From: an uncultured Lachnospiraceae bacterium
Lineage (GTDB): Bacteria; Bacillota_A; Clostridia; Lachnospirales; Lachnospiraceae
Length of the DNA stretch: 12,154 bases
Assembly (NCBI GenBank): GCA_902796775.1
Contig: CADBQK010000078.1
Span: forward strand, 1 to 12,154
Reading direction: 5' to 3'
Part shown: positions 1 to 7,591 of the stretch, one piece after another
How positions within the stretch are numbered: position 1 is the first letter of the stretch
How the letters are laid out: every line of letters starts with the position of its first letter
The notes under the pieces: generated by a model
What the model was told of the DNA's origin: nothing
Seen by the model: only the letters and a program-made list of their open reading frames with translations
The model's database searches: none
Translations under genes and position numbers: made by a program

Positions 1-291
1 ATCATTCTGGATCCGGGAATCGGATTCGGGAAGACTTATGAGCAGAACCTCTTCGTTCTGGCTCATCTAAAAGAGTATTGCAGTCTGGGCTTTCCGATGC
101 TCCTGGGCTGTTCCCGGAAATCTGTTATCGGACTGACACTAAACCAGCCGACTGAAAGCCGTCTGGAGGGAACGCTTGTTACAACAACGCTGGCAGTCAT
201 GGCCGGTTATGCCTTTGTCCGCGTACATGATATTGAGGCGAATAAGAGATCTGTCATGATGGCTCAGGCGATTTTAAATAATAAGGGGTAA
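1..291 (+). CDS. folP: Dihydropteroate synthase, C-terminal part (5' end outside window)
   Basis: Joins 6-hydroxymethyl-7,8-dihydropterin diphosphate to p-aminobenzoate to give dihydropteroate, a cytosolic step of folate synthesis and the sulfonamide target. Only about the last 96 codons are present, reading in frame from base 1 to the TAA at 289-291; there is no start in the window. Visible family marks are DPGIGFGKT near the beginning (the pterin/diphosphate-binding loop region), GCSRKSVIG (the SRKS phosphate-binding loop) and RVHDIEA near the C-terminus, all in the usual order for the last third of the TIM barrel. The ATG at 97 is internal methionine, not a start. The fused folB-folK gene starts 3 bases after the stop, so the two are almost certainly co-transcribed. 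The next two enzymes of the same pathway lying together supports the call. Confidence 0.95.
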   Translation: MILDPGIGFGKTYEQNLFVLAHLKEYCSLGFPMLLGCSRKSVIGLTLNQPTESRLEGTLVTTTLAVMAGYAFVRVHDIEANKRSVMMAQAILNNKG

Positions 292-294
292 AAT

Positions 295-1170
295 ATGGAA
301 ATTATCAGTATCAAAGGTTTGGAAGTATATGCAAGCCACGGCTGTATCCCTTCGGAGAAAACACTTGGACAGAAATTCCTGATCAATGTGGACATGTATC
401 TGGATAGGAGCAGTCCCCGTATCAAGGATGAAATTGATGATACCGTTAGTTACGCCGATGTCTGCGATGATCTGTGCGAATGGATCCGGAAACCGGTATT
501 CAATCTGATCGAAGCTGCTGCCGAATCCCTGGTGCGCAGACTGATGATCGCTTACCCTGAAGTGAAAAAGGCGGTGCTGGAGCTGGAAAAGCCGAATGCA
601 CCGATGGAATATCATTTCGAGACGGTCAAGGTGCGTGTGGAAAGGGAACGGCATACGGTCTATCTGGGACTGGGCAGCAACCTGGGCAAACGGGAGGATA
701 CCATTGCAGATGCCATTGAGATGCTGGATGGTCACAACGATATCCATGTGCTGCAATGCTCGGCACTCTATGAGACAACTCCGTATGGGTATCTTGAACA
801 GCCGGATTTCATCAATGCCTGCGCAAAGGTCGAAACGATTCTGGAGCCCAGGCAGCTCCTGACGGTCATTCATGTGATTGAAGACAGTCTGGGCCGTGTG
901 CGCAAAGAGCGATGGGGTCCGAGGACGATCGATATCGATATTCTGCTGTTTGACAAGCAGGTCATCGATGAGGAGGATCTGCAGATCCCCCATCCGGAAA
1001 TGCCGAATCGTATGTTTGTACTTCAGCCGCTGAATGAGATTGCACCTTATATCAGGCATCCGTGGCTTGGCAAGACTGTCGGGCAGATGTTCCGTGAGCT
1101 GGAAGCCCGTGAGAAAGAGCAGCCTTCCGGGAATGAAATACATAAGATTCAGGAAACAGAGAAACAGTAA
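295..1170 (+). CDS. folK: Bifunctional dihydroneopterin aldolase / HPPK (FolB-FolK fusion)
   Basis: One 291-residue protein carries two consecutive folate enzymes. Residues 1 to about 118 are dihydroneopterin aldolase: YASHGCIPSEK holds the conserved Glu (E21), and a conserved Lys lies in LELEKPNAP (K99). Residues about 121-275 are 6-hydroxymethyl-7,8-dihydropterin pyrophosphokinase: GLGSNLG (125-131), YETTPYG (159-165), RWGPRTIDIDIL (207-218, with the two Mg-binding Asp D213 and D215) and the PHPEM...R.FVLQPL.EIAP block (232-251). The product of HPPK is the substrate of FolP, encoded just upstream. The last 20 or so residues are a charged tail without a recognisable domain. The start ATG is preceded by AAGGGG-like ribosome-site bases. 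Such fusions are known in Clostridia. Both active sites look intact. The symbol folB applies equally to the N-terminal half. Confidence 0.95.
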   Translation: MEIISIKGLEVYASHGCIPSEKTLGQKFLINVDMYLDRSSPRIKDEIDDTVSYADVCDDLCEWIRKPVFNLIEAAAESLVRRLMIAYPEVKKAVLELEKPNAPMEYHFETVKVRVERERHTVYLGLGSNLGKREDTIADAIEMLDGHNDIHVLQCSALYETTPYGYLEQPDFINACAKVETILEPRQLLTVIHVIEDSLGRVRKERWGPRTIDIDILLFDKQVIDEEDLQIPHPEMPNRMFVLQPLNEIAPYIRHPWLGKTVGQMFRELEAREKEQPSGNEIHKIQETEKQ

Positions 1171-1171
1171 A

Positions 1172-1188
1172 ACAAGCCGGCTGCTTGT
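1172..1188 (+). other. Short hairpin before the Ppx-like gene
   Basis: ACAAGC (1172-1177) and GCTTGT (1183-1188) form a perfect 6-bp stem with a 5-base loop, beginning just after the folK stop and ending 6 bases before the AGGAGG of the next gene. There is no T-run after it, so it is not a standard terminator. It might mark an mRNA processing site or tune translation, or be chance. Confidence 0.3.
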
Positions 1189-1207
1189 AAGAAAAGGAGG
1201 GTCAACA

Positions 1208-2746
1208 ATGGCCTGGCATATGTTTGCAGCAATCCATGTCAGCTCCGGGGAAGCTTCCATGAAGGTGTATGAAGTTTCCAAAAAGAACGGGCTGCGTCAG
1301 GTGGATTTTATCAAGTCCTATATTGAGCTGGGCGCGGACAGCTTTGCAAAAGGCTATATTGATCACAGTATGGTTTTTGAGTTGTGCCGTATCCTCAGCG
1401 GTTTTGCCGCGAAACTGGAGGAATACCGGATACAGGATTACTGTGCCTATGCGACTGGGGCCATCTGTGAAGCGGGAAACTGCCAGCTGATCCTGGACCA
1501 GATCCGCATCCGGACCGGGCTGACCTTCACCGCGGTCAGTAATGCACCGCAGCGCTTCCTGGTCCTGCGCTCACTCGCATCCGTTTTTCCCGAGTTTGAT
1601 AAGATTACCATGGAGGGAGCAGTCATCGTTGACATGGTAGGAACAGGGAGTATCCAGCTGACAGTTTACGAGGCAGGTGTCCTGATCTTCACCCAGAATC
1701 TGAGACTGGGACCGCTTCGGATCCGTGAAGTGCTGGGCGGTATGGAGGAGCGTTCGACCGAGTTCCTGTCCATTATGGAAGATTACATTGGGAATGATAT
1801 TGATACGCTGGCTCTGTATTTTGAGAACCATCGCGGGATCCGCCATCTGCTGTTCACCGGGGAGGAACTGCTTTCTGTTATGAAGATCGCCGGAGAGTTT
1901 GCTCCCGGCAAGGCGATGAAAAAGAACAAATTCGACGGTCTCTACGGCAGGATCAATAAGATGCATGCAGATGAGATCGCAGAGAAATATTCACTTCCTT
2001 ATGAGGTGGCCGGACTTCTCGGCCCGACCCTGTCTGTATACAGAGGTCTCCTGGAGATCACCGGAGCTTCGAGGGTGTGGGCATTTACAACAGATTTGTG
2101 CGACGGGATTGCCTGGGACTATTATGAAAAAAACATGAATGCAAAACCTGCGCATGATTTTCAGGGGGATATTCTTGGTTATGCCCGTGTGATCGCAGCC
2201 AAATACCAGACCAACAGCAGGCATACTGCCAATGTCGAACAGCTTGCCATGCTCATCTTTGATGCCGTGCGGAGGTATTCCTCTCTTTCCGAGCGCGACA
2301 GACTGCTGCTGAGGATGGCCTGCATTCTTCACGATATCGGCAAATACGTCAATATGGCAAACGGTACGGGGAACAGCTTCCGGATCGTGCAGGGGACGGA
2401 ATTTATCGGCATCTCCGAAGAGGAGAAACAGATCATTGCCTATGTGATCAAGTACAATTCCTGGCCTCATGTGCCAGGCGCCGGCGAGCTGGAGGATCAC
2501 CTCCCGTATACTGCTTACATCACGATGCTGAAACTGGCCGCCATCCTGCGGCTTGCCAATGCCATTGACCGGAGTCACAGGCAGAAAGTAAAAAAGATCC
2601 TGGTGAATGTCAAAGGAAAGAAGCTGTCGATCCGCGCGGATACGATCTATGATATTACACTGGAACAGACGATCGTTGAAGATAACGGCGCCTTCTTCGA
2701 AGAGGTGTACGGACTTGTTCCGCAGCTCAGGAGGAAGAGGAGGTAA
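1208..2746 (+). CDS. Ppx/GppA-like protein with C-terminal HD domain, active-site motifs degenerate
   Basis: A 512-residue protein of the exopolyphosphatase/guanosine pentaphosphatase fold (ASKHA ATPase superfamily) with an HD domain. The start is ATG 1208, 7 bases after a strong AGGAGG (1195-1200); the upstream in-frame ATG at 1034 lies deep in folK and is unlikely. Residues about 5-300 are Ppx/GppA-like. The family's first phosphate loop (IDxGS) reads IHVSSG (9-14), the ATxAxREAxN motif reads ATGAICEAGN (82-91, Arg to Cys at 87), the usual catalytic Glu region reads SNAPQRF (111-117) with no Glu, and the DIGGGS(T/I)(E/Q) loop reads DMVGTGSIQ (142-150). Residues about 330-460 form an HD domain with H339, H375-D376 and D454 in the expected order, so a metal site looks possible there. 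ppk1 follows with no gap, so a role linked to polyphosphate or (p)ppGpp is a reasonable guess. Because the first-domain motifs are altered, I do not claim phosphatase activity; it may be a sensor or regulatory partner. Confidence 0.85.
   Translation: MAWHMFAAIHVSSGEASMKVYEVSKKNGLRQVDFIKSYIELGADSFAKGYIDHSMVFELCRILSGFAAKLEEYRIQDYCAYATGAICEAGNCQLILDQIRIRTGLTFTAVSNAPQRFLVLRSLASVFPEFDKITMEGAVIVDMVGTGSIQLTVYEAGVLIFTQNLRLGPLRIREVLGGMEERSTEFLSIMEDYIGNDIDTLALYFENHRGIRHLLFTGEELLSVMKIAGEFAPGKAMKKNKFDGLYGRINKMHADEIAEKYSLPYEVAGLLGPTLSVYRGLLEITGASRVWAFTTDLCDGIAWDYYEKNMNAKPAHDFQGDILGYARVIAAKYQTNSRHTANVEQLAMLIFDAVRRYSSLSERDRLLLRMACILHDIGKYVNMANGTGNSFRIVQGTEFIGISEEEKQIIAYVIKYNSWPHVPGAGELEDHLPYTAYITMLKLAAILRLANAIDRSHRQKVKKILVNVKGKKLSIRADTIYDITLEQTIVEDNGAFFEEVYGLVPQLRRKRR
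2729..2743 (+). promoter_or_regulatory. Tandem Shine-Dalgarno sites before ppk1
   Basis: Two AGGAGG hexamers (2729-2734 and 2738-2743) sit inside the last codons of the Ppx-like gene. The second is only 3 bases from ATG 2747 but 9 bases from the in-frame ATG 2753; the first is 12 bases from ATG 2747. The spacing favours ATG 2753 as a real alternative start, which would shorten the protein by two residues. The abutting TAA-ATG also suggests translational coupling. Confidence 0.6.
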
Positions 2747-4900
2747 ATGAAAATGAAAGGTCCATACAGCGCTCCGGCCAACTTCCGCAACAGAGAACTG
2801 AGCTGGCTGGAGTTTGACGCCCGGGTACTGGGGGAAGCTAAGGATACATCGATTCCCCTGTTTGAAAGGCTGAAATTTTTAAGTATCACATCCAGCAATC
2901 TGGATGAGTTTTTCATGGTCAGAGTCGCATCCCTTAAGGACATGGTCAATTCCAAATATAAGGGAAAGGATATCGCTGGCATGACGCCCTCTGAGCAGCT
3001 GGAAGCGATCAGCGTCCGGACGCATGCACTGGTAGCAGAGCAGTACAGCAGCTACCGCCGCTCCTTTAAACCTTCTCTAGTCCAGCAGCATCTGCTTATT
3101 GTAGATGATTATCATCAGCTGAATCCCAGGCAGGAGGAATTTGTTGATGAATATTTCCGTTCAGAGGTATATCCGATTCTGACTCCTATGGCTGTCGATT
3201 CTTCCAGACCCTTCCCGCTGGTCCGCAACAAGACCCTGAATATCGGTGCGCTGATCCGGGGAAAAGGACAGAAGAAAGGGCATGATTTTGCAACAGTCCA
3301 GGTGCCATCCGGTCTGGCCAGGTATCTGTCCATTCCCTCAGAAGATCCTCAGGATACCACGATCATCCTGCTGGAGCAGGTCATTGCCCGGAATCTGGGA
3401 ACGCTTTTTTCGGGCTATGAAGTGATCTGCGCTTCTCCTTACAGGATCATGCGCAATGCAGATCTTCCCATTGATGAGGATGATGCTGCCGATCTGCTGA
3501 GCGAGGTGCAGGAGGTTCTGCGGCGCCGCCAGTGGGGTGAGGTGATCCGGCTGGAGGTCGAAGACGGCGTAGATAAAAGGCTGCTGAAGATTCTGAAAAA
3601 GGAGTTTGATGTAGGAGAGGATTCCATCTACCAGATTGGCGGACCGCTGGATCTGACTTTCCTGATGAAGGTCAGCGGAATGAAGGAGTTTGCGCATCTG
3701 CGCTATGAGCCTTATACCCCTCAGCCGGTCCCGGGGATTGCTAAAGGGGACGATCTTTTTGAAAAGATCCGTGAGAAGGATATACTTCTTTCCCATCCAT
3801 ACCAGACATTTGACCCGGTTGTGGATCTGATCCGGCAGGCAGCTGCAGATGAGCAGGTACTGGCGATCAAAATGACTTTGTACCGGGTCAGTGCCGATTC
3901 ACCGGTCATTGCTTCTCTTGCAAAAGCAGCGGAAAACGGGAAGCAGGTAACTGTTCTGGTCGAGCTGAAAGCACGTTTTGATGAAGAAAACAATATTATC
4001 TGGGCGAAAAAGCTGGAGCAGGCCGGCTGCCATGTAATCTATGGCCTGAGAGGGCTCAAGACACACAGCAAGATCGCGCTGGTTGTCCGCCGGGACGAGG
4101 AGGGGATCCGACGTTATGTCCATCTGGGTACCGGCAATTATAATGATGCGACAGCAAAACTCTATACCGATATGGGTATACTGACCTGTTCCGAACAGAT
4201 TGGAGAGGATGCGACAGCATTCTTCAATATGATCTCCGGATATTCCGAACCGCCCCGCTGGAACAAACTCTCACTGGCGCCTTTGTGGCTGCGGGACAGA
4301 TTCCTTTCCCTGATCCGCCGGGAGACGGAGCATGCCCTGGAAGGCCGCCCGGCTAAGATCATCGCAAAAATGAATTCGCTGTGTGATGGACAGATCATTG
4401 AATCGCTTTATGAAGCCTCCTGCGCAGGAGTGGAAATCGATCTGATCGTCCGGGGGATCTGCTGCCTGAAGGCAGGTATTCCAGGCCTGAGCGAACACAT
4501 TCGCGTGCGCTCCATCGTAGGAAATTTTCTGGAACACAGCAGGATTTTCTACTGGTATAACGATGGGTATGAAGAAATTTATATGGGCAGCGCAGACTGG
4601 ATGCCCAGAAATCTGGACAAGCGTGTAGAGATCCTGTTTCCGGTAGAAGCGGAAGACTGTAAAGCGGCAGTCAGACACCTGCTGGATGTCCAGCTGGCTG
4701 ATAATGTAAAGGCATCCATTCTGCAGCCGGACGGCACTTATATTAAGATCGATAAGCGGGGCAAAGTACTGGTGAATGCCCAGCAGCAGCTCTGCGAGGA
4801 AGCAGCCGCAGCCTGGAGAAAAAAGCCTGAAGGGCTCGAAACAGCCAGCCGCTGCTTTATCCCCGAATACAGGGAAGAGGCAGAGGAAACCGGACAATAG
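2747..4900 (+). CDS. ppk1: Polyphosphate kinase 1
   Basis: Transfers the gamma-phosphate of ATP reversibly onto inorganic polyphosphate chains. At 717 residues it is full length for PPK1. The N-terminal helical domain begins with the family signature NRELSWLEFDARVL (residues 16-29) and SSNLDEFFMVRVA. The middle head domain follows to about residue 325. Two phospholipase-D-like catalytic domains then carry the two histidines: HLGTGNYND (H459, the expected autophosphorylated His) and FLEHSRIFYW (H597). The Arg-rich RYVHLG region and GSADWMPRNLDKRVE near residue 620 also match the family. The gene abuts the stop of the Ppx-like gene, so the two are made from one mRNA and probably coupled in translation. 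ATG 2753 is an equally good start by ribosome-site spacing. Nothing appears broken. About 126 bases without a gene follow, and no strong terminator is visible there. Confidence 0.97.
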   Translation: MKMKGPYSAPANFRNRELSWLEFDARVLGEAKDTSIPLFERLKFLSITSSNLDEFFMVRVASLKDMVNSKYKGKDIAGMTPSEQLEAISVRTHALVAEQYSSYRRSFKPSLVQQHLLIVDDYHQLNPRQEEFVDEYFRSEVYPILTPMAVDSSRPFPLVRNKTLNIGALIRGKGQKKGHDFATVQVPSGLARYLSIPSEDPQDTTIILLEQVIARNLGTLFSGYEVICASPYRIMRNADLPIDEDDAADLLSEVQEVLRRRQWGEVIRLEVEDGVDKRLLKILKKEFDVGEDSIYQIGGPLDLTFLMKVSGMKEFAHLRYEPYTPQPVPGIAKGDDLFEKIREKDILLSHPYQTFDPVVDLIRQAAADEQVLAIKMTLYRVSADSPVIASLAKAAENGKQVTVLVELKARFDEENNIIWAKKLEQAGCHVIYGLRGLKTHSKIALVVRRDEEGIRRYVHLGTGNYNDATAKLYTDMGILTCSEQIGEDATAFFNMISGYSEPPRWNKLSLAPLWLRDRFLSLIRRETEHALEGRPAKIIAKMNSLCDGQIIESLYEASCAGVEIDLIVRGICCLKAGIPGLSEHIRVRSIVGNFLEHSRIFYWYNDGYEEIYMGSADWMPRNLDKRVEILFPVEAEDCKAAVRHLLDVQLADNVKASILQPDGTYIKIDKRGKVLVNAQQQLCEEAAAAWRKKPEGLETASRCFIPEYREEAEETGQ

Positions 4901-4910
4901 AAACATCGAT

Positions 4911-4986
4911 TATGCTTCACAAGCCAGCTTCTATAGGGTATACTAAAGAACATAAACTTCGATGATCAGAAAAATACAGAAGCATA
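4911..4986 (+). repeat. 8-bp inverted repeat flanking the candidate promoter
   Basis: TATGCTTC (4911-4918) is repeated inverted as GAAGCATA (4979-4986), with 60 bases between. The left arm overlaps the proposed -35 box and the right arm lies in the leader before the ribosome site. It could be a pair of half-sites for a regulator or a long-range stem in a read-through transcript from ppk1, but 8 bp over this distance can occur by chance. Confidence 0.35.
4916..4944 (+). promoter_or_regulatory. Candidate sigma-A promoter for the xpaC-like/telA pair
   Basis: TTCACA (4916-4921) and TATACT (4939-4944) are separated by exactly 17 bases, each matching 5 of 6 consensus positions. Transcription would start near 4951, giving a leader of about 75 bases before the gene at 5027. 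It lies in the largest gene-free gap of the window (4901-5026), at a change of functional theme, which supports it. It was found by eye and not scored. Confidence 0.6.
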
Positions 4987-5026
4987 GTATCAGAGAAATG
5001 AGCAGCTTAAAGAAAGGGTGGTAGTG

Positions 5027-6310
5027 ATGTCAGACAGACCGGGCGATCTGATCGATGAGATCGTAGACAGTGCCATGAACTCAATGGACTTTGAACATCT
5101 GAGTAAAGAGATCGGAGATTCCGTGCAGACGGTTTTTGACGAACTTGGCATTGTGCTGAATGTAAACATCAGCGATCACATACGCCAGAGGGGTTACGGC
5201 GGTACGGCTTCGCGGACTGCCAGTTCCCGTGTCGGGCGGAGAGGGCAGACAGCCAGGGAGGCTGTCCCGAGGGAGAAACCGGTAGCAATGCGCAATCCGC
5301 CTGGATCGCTTTCCGGCATTGTCCTGACAGCTCTGGGAGCAACATTCACAGCAATCTTCGGCCTGTGGGAGCTGGTGGTCGTGATCCTGGGTATGACGAT
5401 TCCCGATTTTGGCGGGCCGGGGGCGCTGACAGCAGCATTGTCCCTGATACCGCTGGCTGGCTCGATCGGGGCTCTGGTAGGCGGTATTCGTCTGAACAAC
5501 CGTGTAAAACGTTTCAGAAAATACATGAAGGAGATCGGAAAGCGCAAGTTCTGTGAGATCAAGGAGCTGGCGATGGCAATCGGCAAGTCTGACAAGTTTG
5601 TAGCCGATGACCTTCAGGACATGATCAACCGGAATTTTTTCACAAATGCTCATCTGGATACCATGAAGACGACTCTGATGCTGGATGAAGAGACCTGGCA
5701 GCAGTACCTGGCTTCCATGAATGAATATCAGCAGAGGCTCGAGAGAGAAGAGGAAGAAGGCAGGGTCTTCGCACCGGATGGGACCCAGCTGGATCCCGAG
5801 CTTGCCAAAGCTCTGGAGGAAGGCGAAAAATACATCCGTCAGGTTCGTGAAGCCAATGATGCGATACCAGGGGATGAGTTTACGGCCAAGCTTAACCGGA
5901 TGGAGGAGCTGATCCGCCAGATCTTTGTAGTCGTGCGCAAAAAGCCGGATCAGCTTTACAAACTCCGCCGTTTTATGAAGTATTATATGCCGACGACAGT
6001 CAAACTTCTGAAGGCATATCAGGAGCTGGATGCCCAGCCGGAGGGTGAGACGGTATTAAAATCCAAAAAAGAAATCGAGGATACGGTCGAAACCATCAAT
6101 TTTGCTTACGAAAAGCTGCTGGACAGCTTTTTTGAAGAAGATGCTCTTGATATCAGCTCAGACATTTCCGTGCTGCACAGCATGTTTGCCCAGGAGGGGC
6201 TGGGAGAGGATCCGTTCGCAGAGACCGGGTCGCCGGCCGGCGAGATGGAGATCGGCCAGGCACTTGCCGCAAGCCAGGCACAGACAGCGCAGCAGATGGA
6301 GGATATGTGA
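5027..6310 (+). CDS. XpaC-like membrane protein (BCIP hydrolysis family)
   Basis: A 427-residue protein resembling the family named for 5-bromo-4-chloroindolyl phosphate hydrolysis (XpaC), whose true biochemical role is unknown. I chose ATG 5027, 8 bases after AAAGGG (5013-5018); the in-frame GTG at 5018 overlaps that site and is less likely. Residues 1-50 are acidic and helical. Residues 53-90 are a basic, Ser/Gly/Arg-rich linker. Two membrane segments follow, about 97-123 and 132-155. Residues about 160-232 look like a helix-turn-helix or winged-helix fold (KRKFCEIKELAMAIGKSDKFV...DLQDMINRNFF). Residues 235-375 are long charged helices, probably coiled coil, as in XpaC proteins. It is longer than the Bacillus XpaC that I recall at roughly 200 residues, consistent with clostridial versions. 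A TelA-family gene follows 50 bases later, the usual xpaC-telA pairing, so the two products probably work together at the inner face of the membrane. Confidence 0.8.
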   Translation: MSDRPGDLIDEIVDSAMNSMDFEHLSKEIGDSVQTVFDELGIVLNVNISDHIRQRGYGGTASRTASSRVGRRGQTAREAVPREKPVAMRNPPGSLSGIVLTALGATFTAIFGLWELVVVILGMTIPDFGGPGALTAALSLIPLAGSIGALVGGIRLNNRVKRFRKYMKEIGKRKFCEIKELAMAIGKSDKFVADDLQDMINRNFFTNAHLDTMKTTLMLDEETWQQYLASMNEYQQRLEREEEEGRVFAPDGTQLDPELAKALEEGEKYIRQVREANDAIPGDEFTAKLNRMEELIRQIFVVVRKKPDQLYKLRRFMKYYMPTTVKLLKAYQELDAQPEGETVLKSKKEIEDTVETINFAYEKLLDSFFEEDALDISSDISVLHSMFAQEGLGEDPFAETGSPAGEMEIGQALAASQAQTAQQMEDM

Positions 6311-6360
6311 TCATACCAGACACAATAAAACAGTACTTTTTCAGAGAGGAGACTTAAAGA

Positions 6361-7533
6361 ATGAGCGAAGACATGGATATGGGATATACACCGGAACTGA
6401 CACTGGAAGGCTTTGGATCAGCAGCTGCTGCACAGGAAGCACCGGCTGCACCTGAGATTGAATTGCAGACAGAAGAGGAAAAGAAGGAAGATCCGTTTGA
6501 CGAGAGCAAGCTGACTCCCGAAGAGAAGCGTATTGTCGAGGAGTTTGCCAAGCAGATCGATATTACCAATTCCTCCCAGATTATGCAGTACGGTGCTACA
6601 GCTCAGCAAAAGGTCGCACAGTTTTCCGAGAGTGCCCTTGAGAGTGTCAAGACAAAGGATCTGGGAGAAGTCGGCGGCATGATCTCGGGTGTTGTGACAG
6701 AGCTTAAAAGCTTTGATGTGGATGAGCAGGATAAAGGCCTGTTCGGCCTCTTTAAAAAGAGCGCTAATAAAGCAACGGCAGCAAAGGCAAAGTATGCGAC
6801 CGTCGAGAAGAATGTCAATACGATCGTGGATGCGCTGGAGCATCATCAGATCACGCTGATGAAGGATGTCGCCACTCTGGACAAGCTTTATGAGATGAAT
6901 ATGCAGTATTATAAAGAGCTGTCCATGTACATCATTGCCGGCAAAAAGAAGCTTGCCATGATTGAGTCCGAGGAGATTCCGGAGCTCAAGCGTAAAGCTC
7001 AGACCTCCGGCACACAGGAGGATGCGCAGGCTGTAGCAGATTTGCAGGCTCTGGCAGACCGCTTTGAAAAGAAACTGCATGACCTGGAGCTGACCAGGAT
7101 TATTTCCATGCAGATGGCTCCCCAGATCCGTCTGGTACAGAATAATGATGTTCTGATGTCCGACAAGATCCAGTCGACCATTGTCAATACGATCCCGCTC
7201 TGGAAGAGCCAGATGCTGATCGCACTTGGTCTTGCCAATTCGGAGAAGGCAGCAAAGGCTCAGAGTGAAGTGACCAATCTGACCAACGAGATGCTGCGTA
7301 AGAATGCCGAGAAGCTCAAGAGCGCTTCTATCCAGGTGGCTAAAGAGTCTGAGAGAGGTATCGTGGATATCGAGACTCTTAAGACAACCAATGAGCAGCT
7401 GATCAGCACTTTGGATGAGGTCCTCCAGATCCAGACAGAGGGCAGAGCCAAGAGGAAAGCGGCTGAAAGTGAGCTGCGGGCGATTGAGGATGAGCTGCGC
7501 CAGAAGCTGATGAATGCCCGTTCCTTTAAGTAA
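6361..7533 (+). CDS. TelA family protein (toxic anion / cell-envelope stress)
   Basis: A 390-residue soluble, almost wholly helical protein of the TelA/KlaA family. Members have been linked to tellurite resistance and, in Gram-positives, to tolerance of cell-envelope-acting antimicrobials; the molecular mechanism is not established. Residues 1-45 are an acidic, Ala/Glu-rich, probably disordered tail. The TelA domain spans about 50-385 and shows the family pattern: a short GLFGLFKKSANKA segment (126-138), then KYATVEKNVNTIVDALEHHQ, LYEMNMQYYKELSMYIIAGKKKL and, late, LWKSQMLIALGLANSEKA. Most of the rest is heptad-like coiled coil. No signal peptide or membrane segment is seen, so membrane contact would come through the XpaC-like partner encoded just upstream. 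The start ATG has AGAGGAG (6345-6351) 9 bases before it. The pair probably shares the promoter at 4916-4944. Tellurite resistance should not be assumed from the family name. Confidence 0.88.
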   Translation: MSEDMDMGYTPELTLEGFGSAAAAQEAPAAPEIELQTEEEKKEDPFDESKLTPEEKRIVEEFAKQIDITNSSQIMQYGATAQQKVAQFSESALESVKTKDLGEVGGMISGVVTELKSFDVDEQDKGLFGLFKKSANKATAAKAKYATVEKNVNTIVDALEHHQITLMKDVATLDKLYEMNMQYYKELSMYIIAGKKKLAMIESEEIPELKRKAQTSGTQEDAQAVADLQALADRFEKKLHDLELTRIISMQMAPQIRLVQNNDVLMSDKIQSTIVNTIPLWKSQMLIALGLANSEKAAKAQSEVTNLTNEMLRKNAEKLKSASIQVAKESERGIVDIETLKTTNEQLISTLDEVLQIQTEGRAKRKAAESELRAIEDELRQKLMNARSFK

Positions 7534-7543
7534 GATAGAGATA

Positions 7544-7591
7544 GGAAAGCTTGTAAAACAACAGCTAAACCAGTAAGATAAAAAGCTTTCC
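7544..7591 (+). repeat. Perfect 9-bp inverted repeat upstream of dgt
   Basis: GGAAAGCTT (7544-7552) recurs inverted as AAGCTTTCC (7583-7591), with 30 bases between. Each arm itself contains the palindrome AAGCTT. The right arm ends directly against the GGAGG ribosome site of dgt (7592-7596). If transcription reads through from telA, the RNA stem would sit against the ribosome site. If it starts at the candidate promoter between the arms, the arms could instead be operator half-sites. No T-run follows, so it is not a standard terminator. Confidence 0.55.
7551..7579 (+). promoter_or_regulatory. Weak candidate promoter for dgt-dnaG-sigma-trmK
   Basis: TTGTAA (7551-7556) and TAAGAT (7574-7579) are 17 bases apart, each matching 4 of 6 positions of the sigma-A consensus. 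Transcription would begin around 7586, leaving a leader of under 20 bases that still includes the GGAGG site. The match is modest and the short leader is a mark against it; it is listed because the cluster needs a promoter and this 69-base gap is the natural place. Confidence 0.35.

Noticed and set aside
1034..1207. Upstream extension of the Ppx-like gene to ATG 1034
   Set aside because: It would overlap folK by 137 bases and lacks a ribosome site; the Arg/Ser-rich extension resembles nothing, while ATG 1208 has a strong AGGAGG 7 bases upstream.
274..1281. Minus-strand open frame of 335 codons opposite folB-folK
   Set aside because: Antisense shadow of a clear bifunctional enzyme; no recognisable motif and it crosses two gene junctions.
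5018..5026. GTG 5018 as start of the XpaC-like gene
   Set aside because: It overlaps the AAAGGG ribosome-site bases, leaving no spacing; ATG 5027 has normal spacing.
4901..5026. Possible rho-independent terminator after ppk1
   Set aside because: No GC-rich stem followed by a T-run was found; the only inverted repeat has a 60-base loop.
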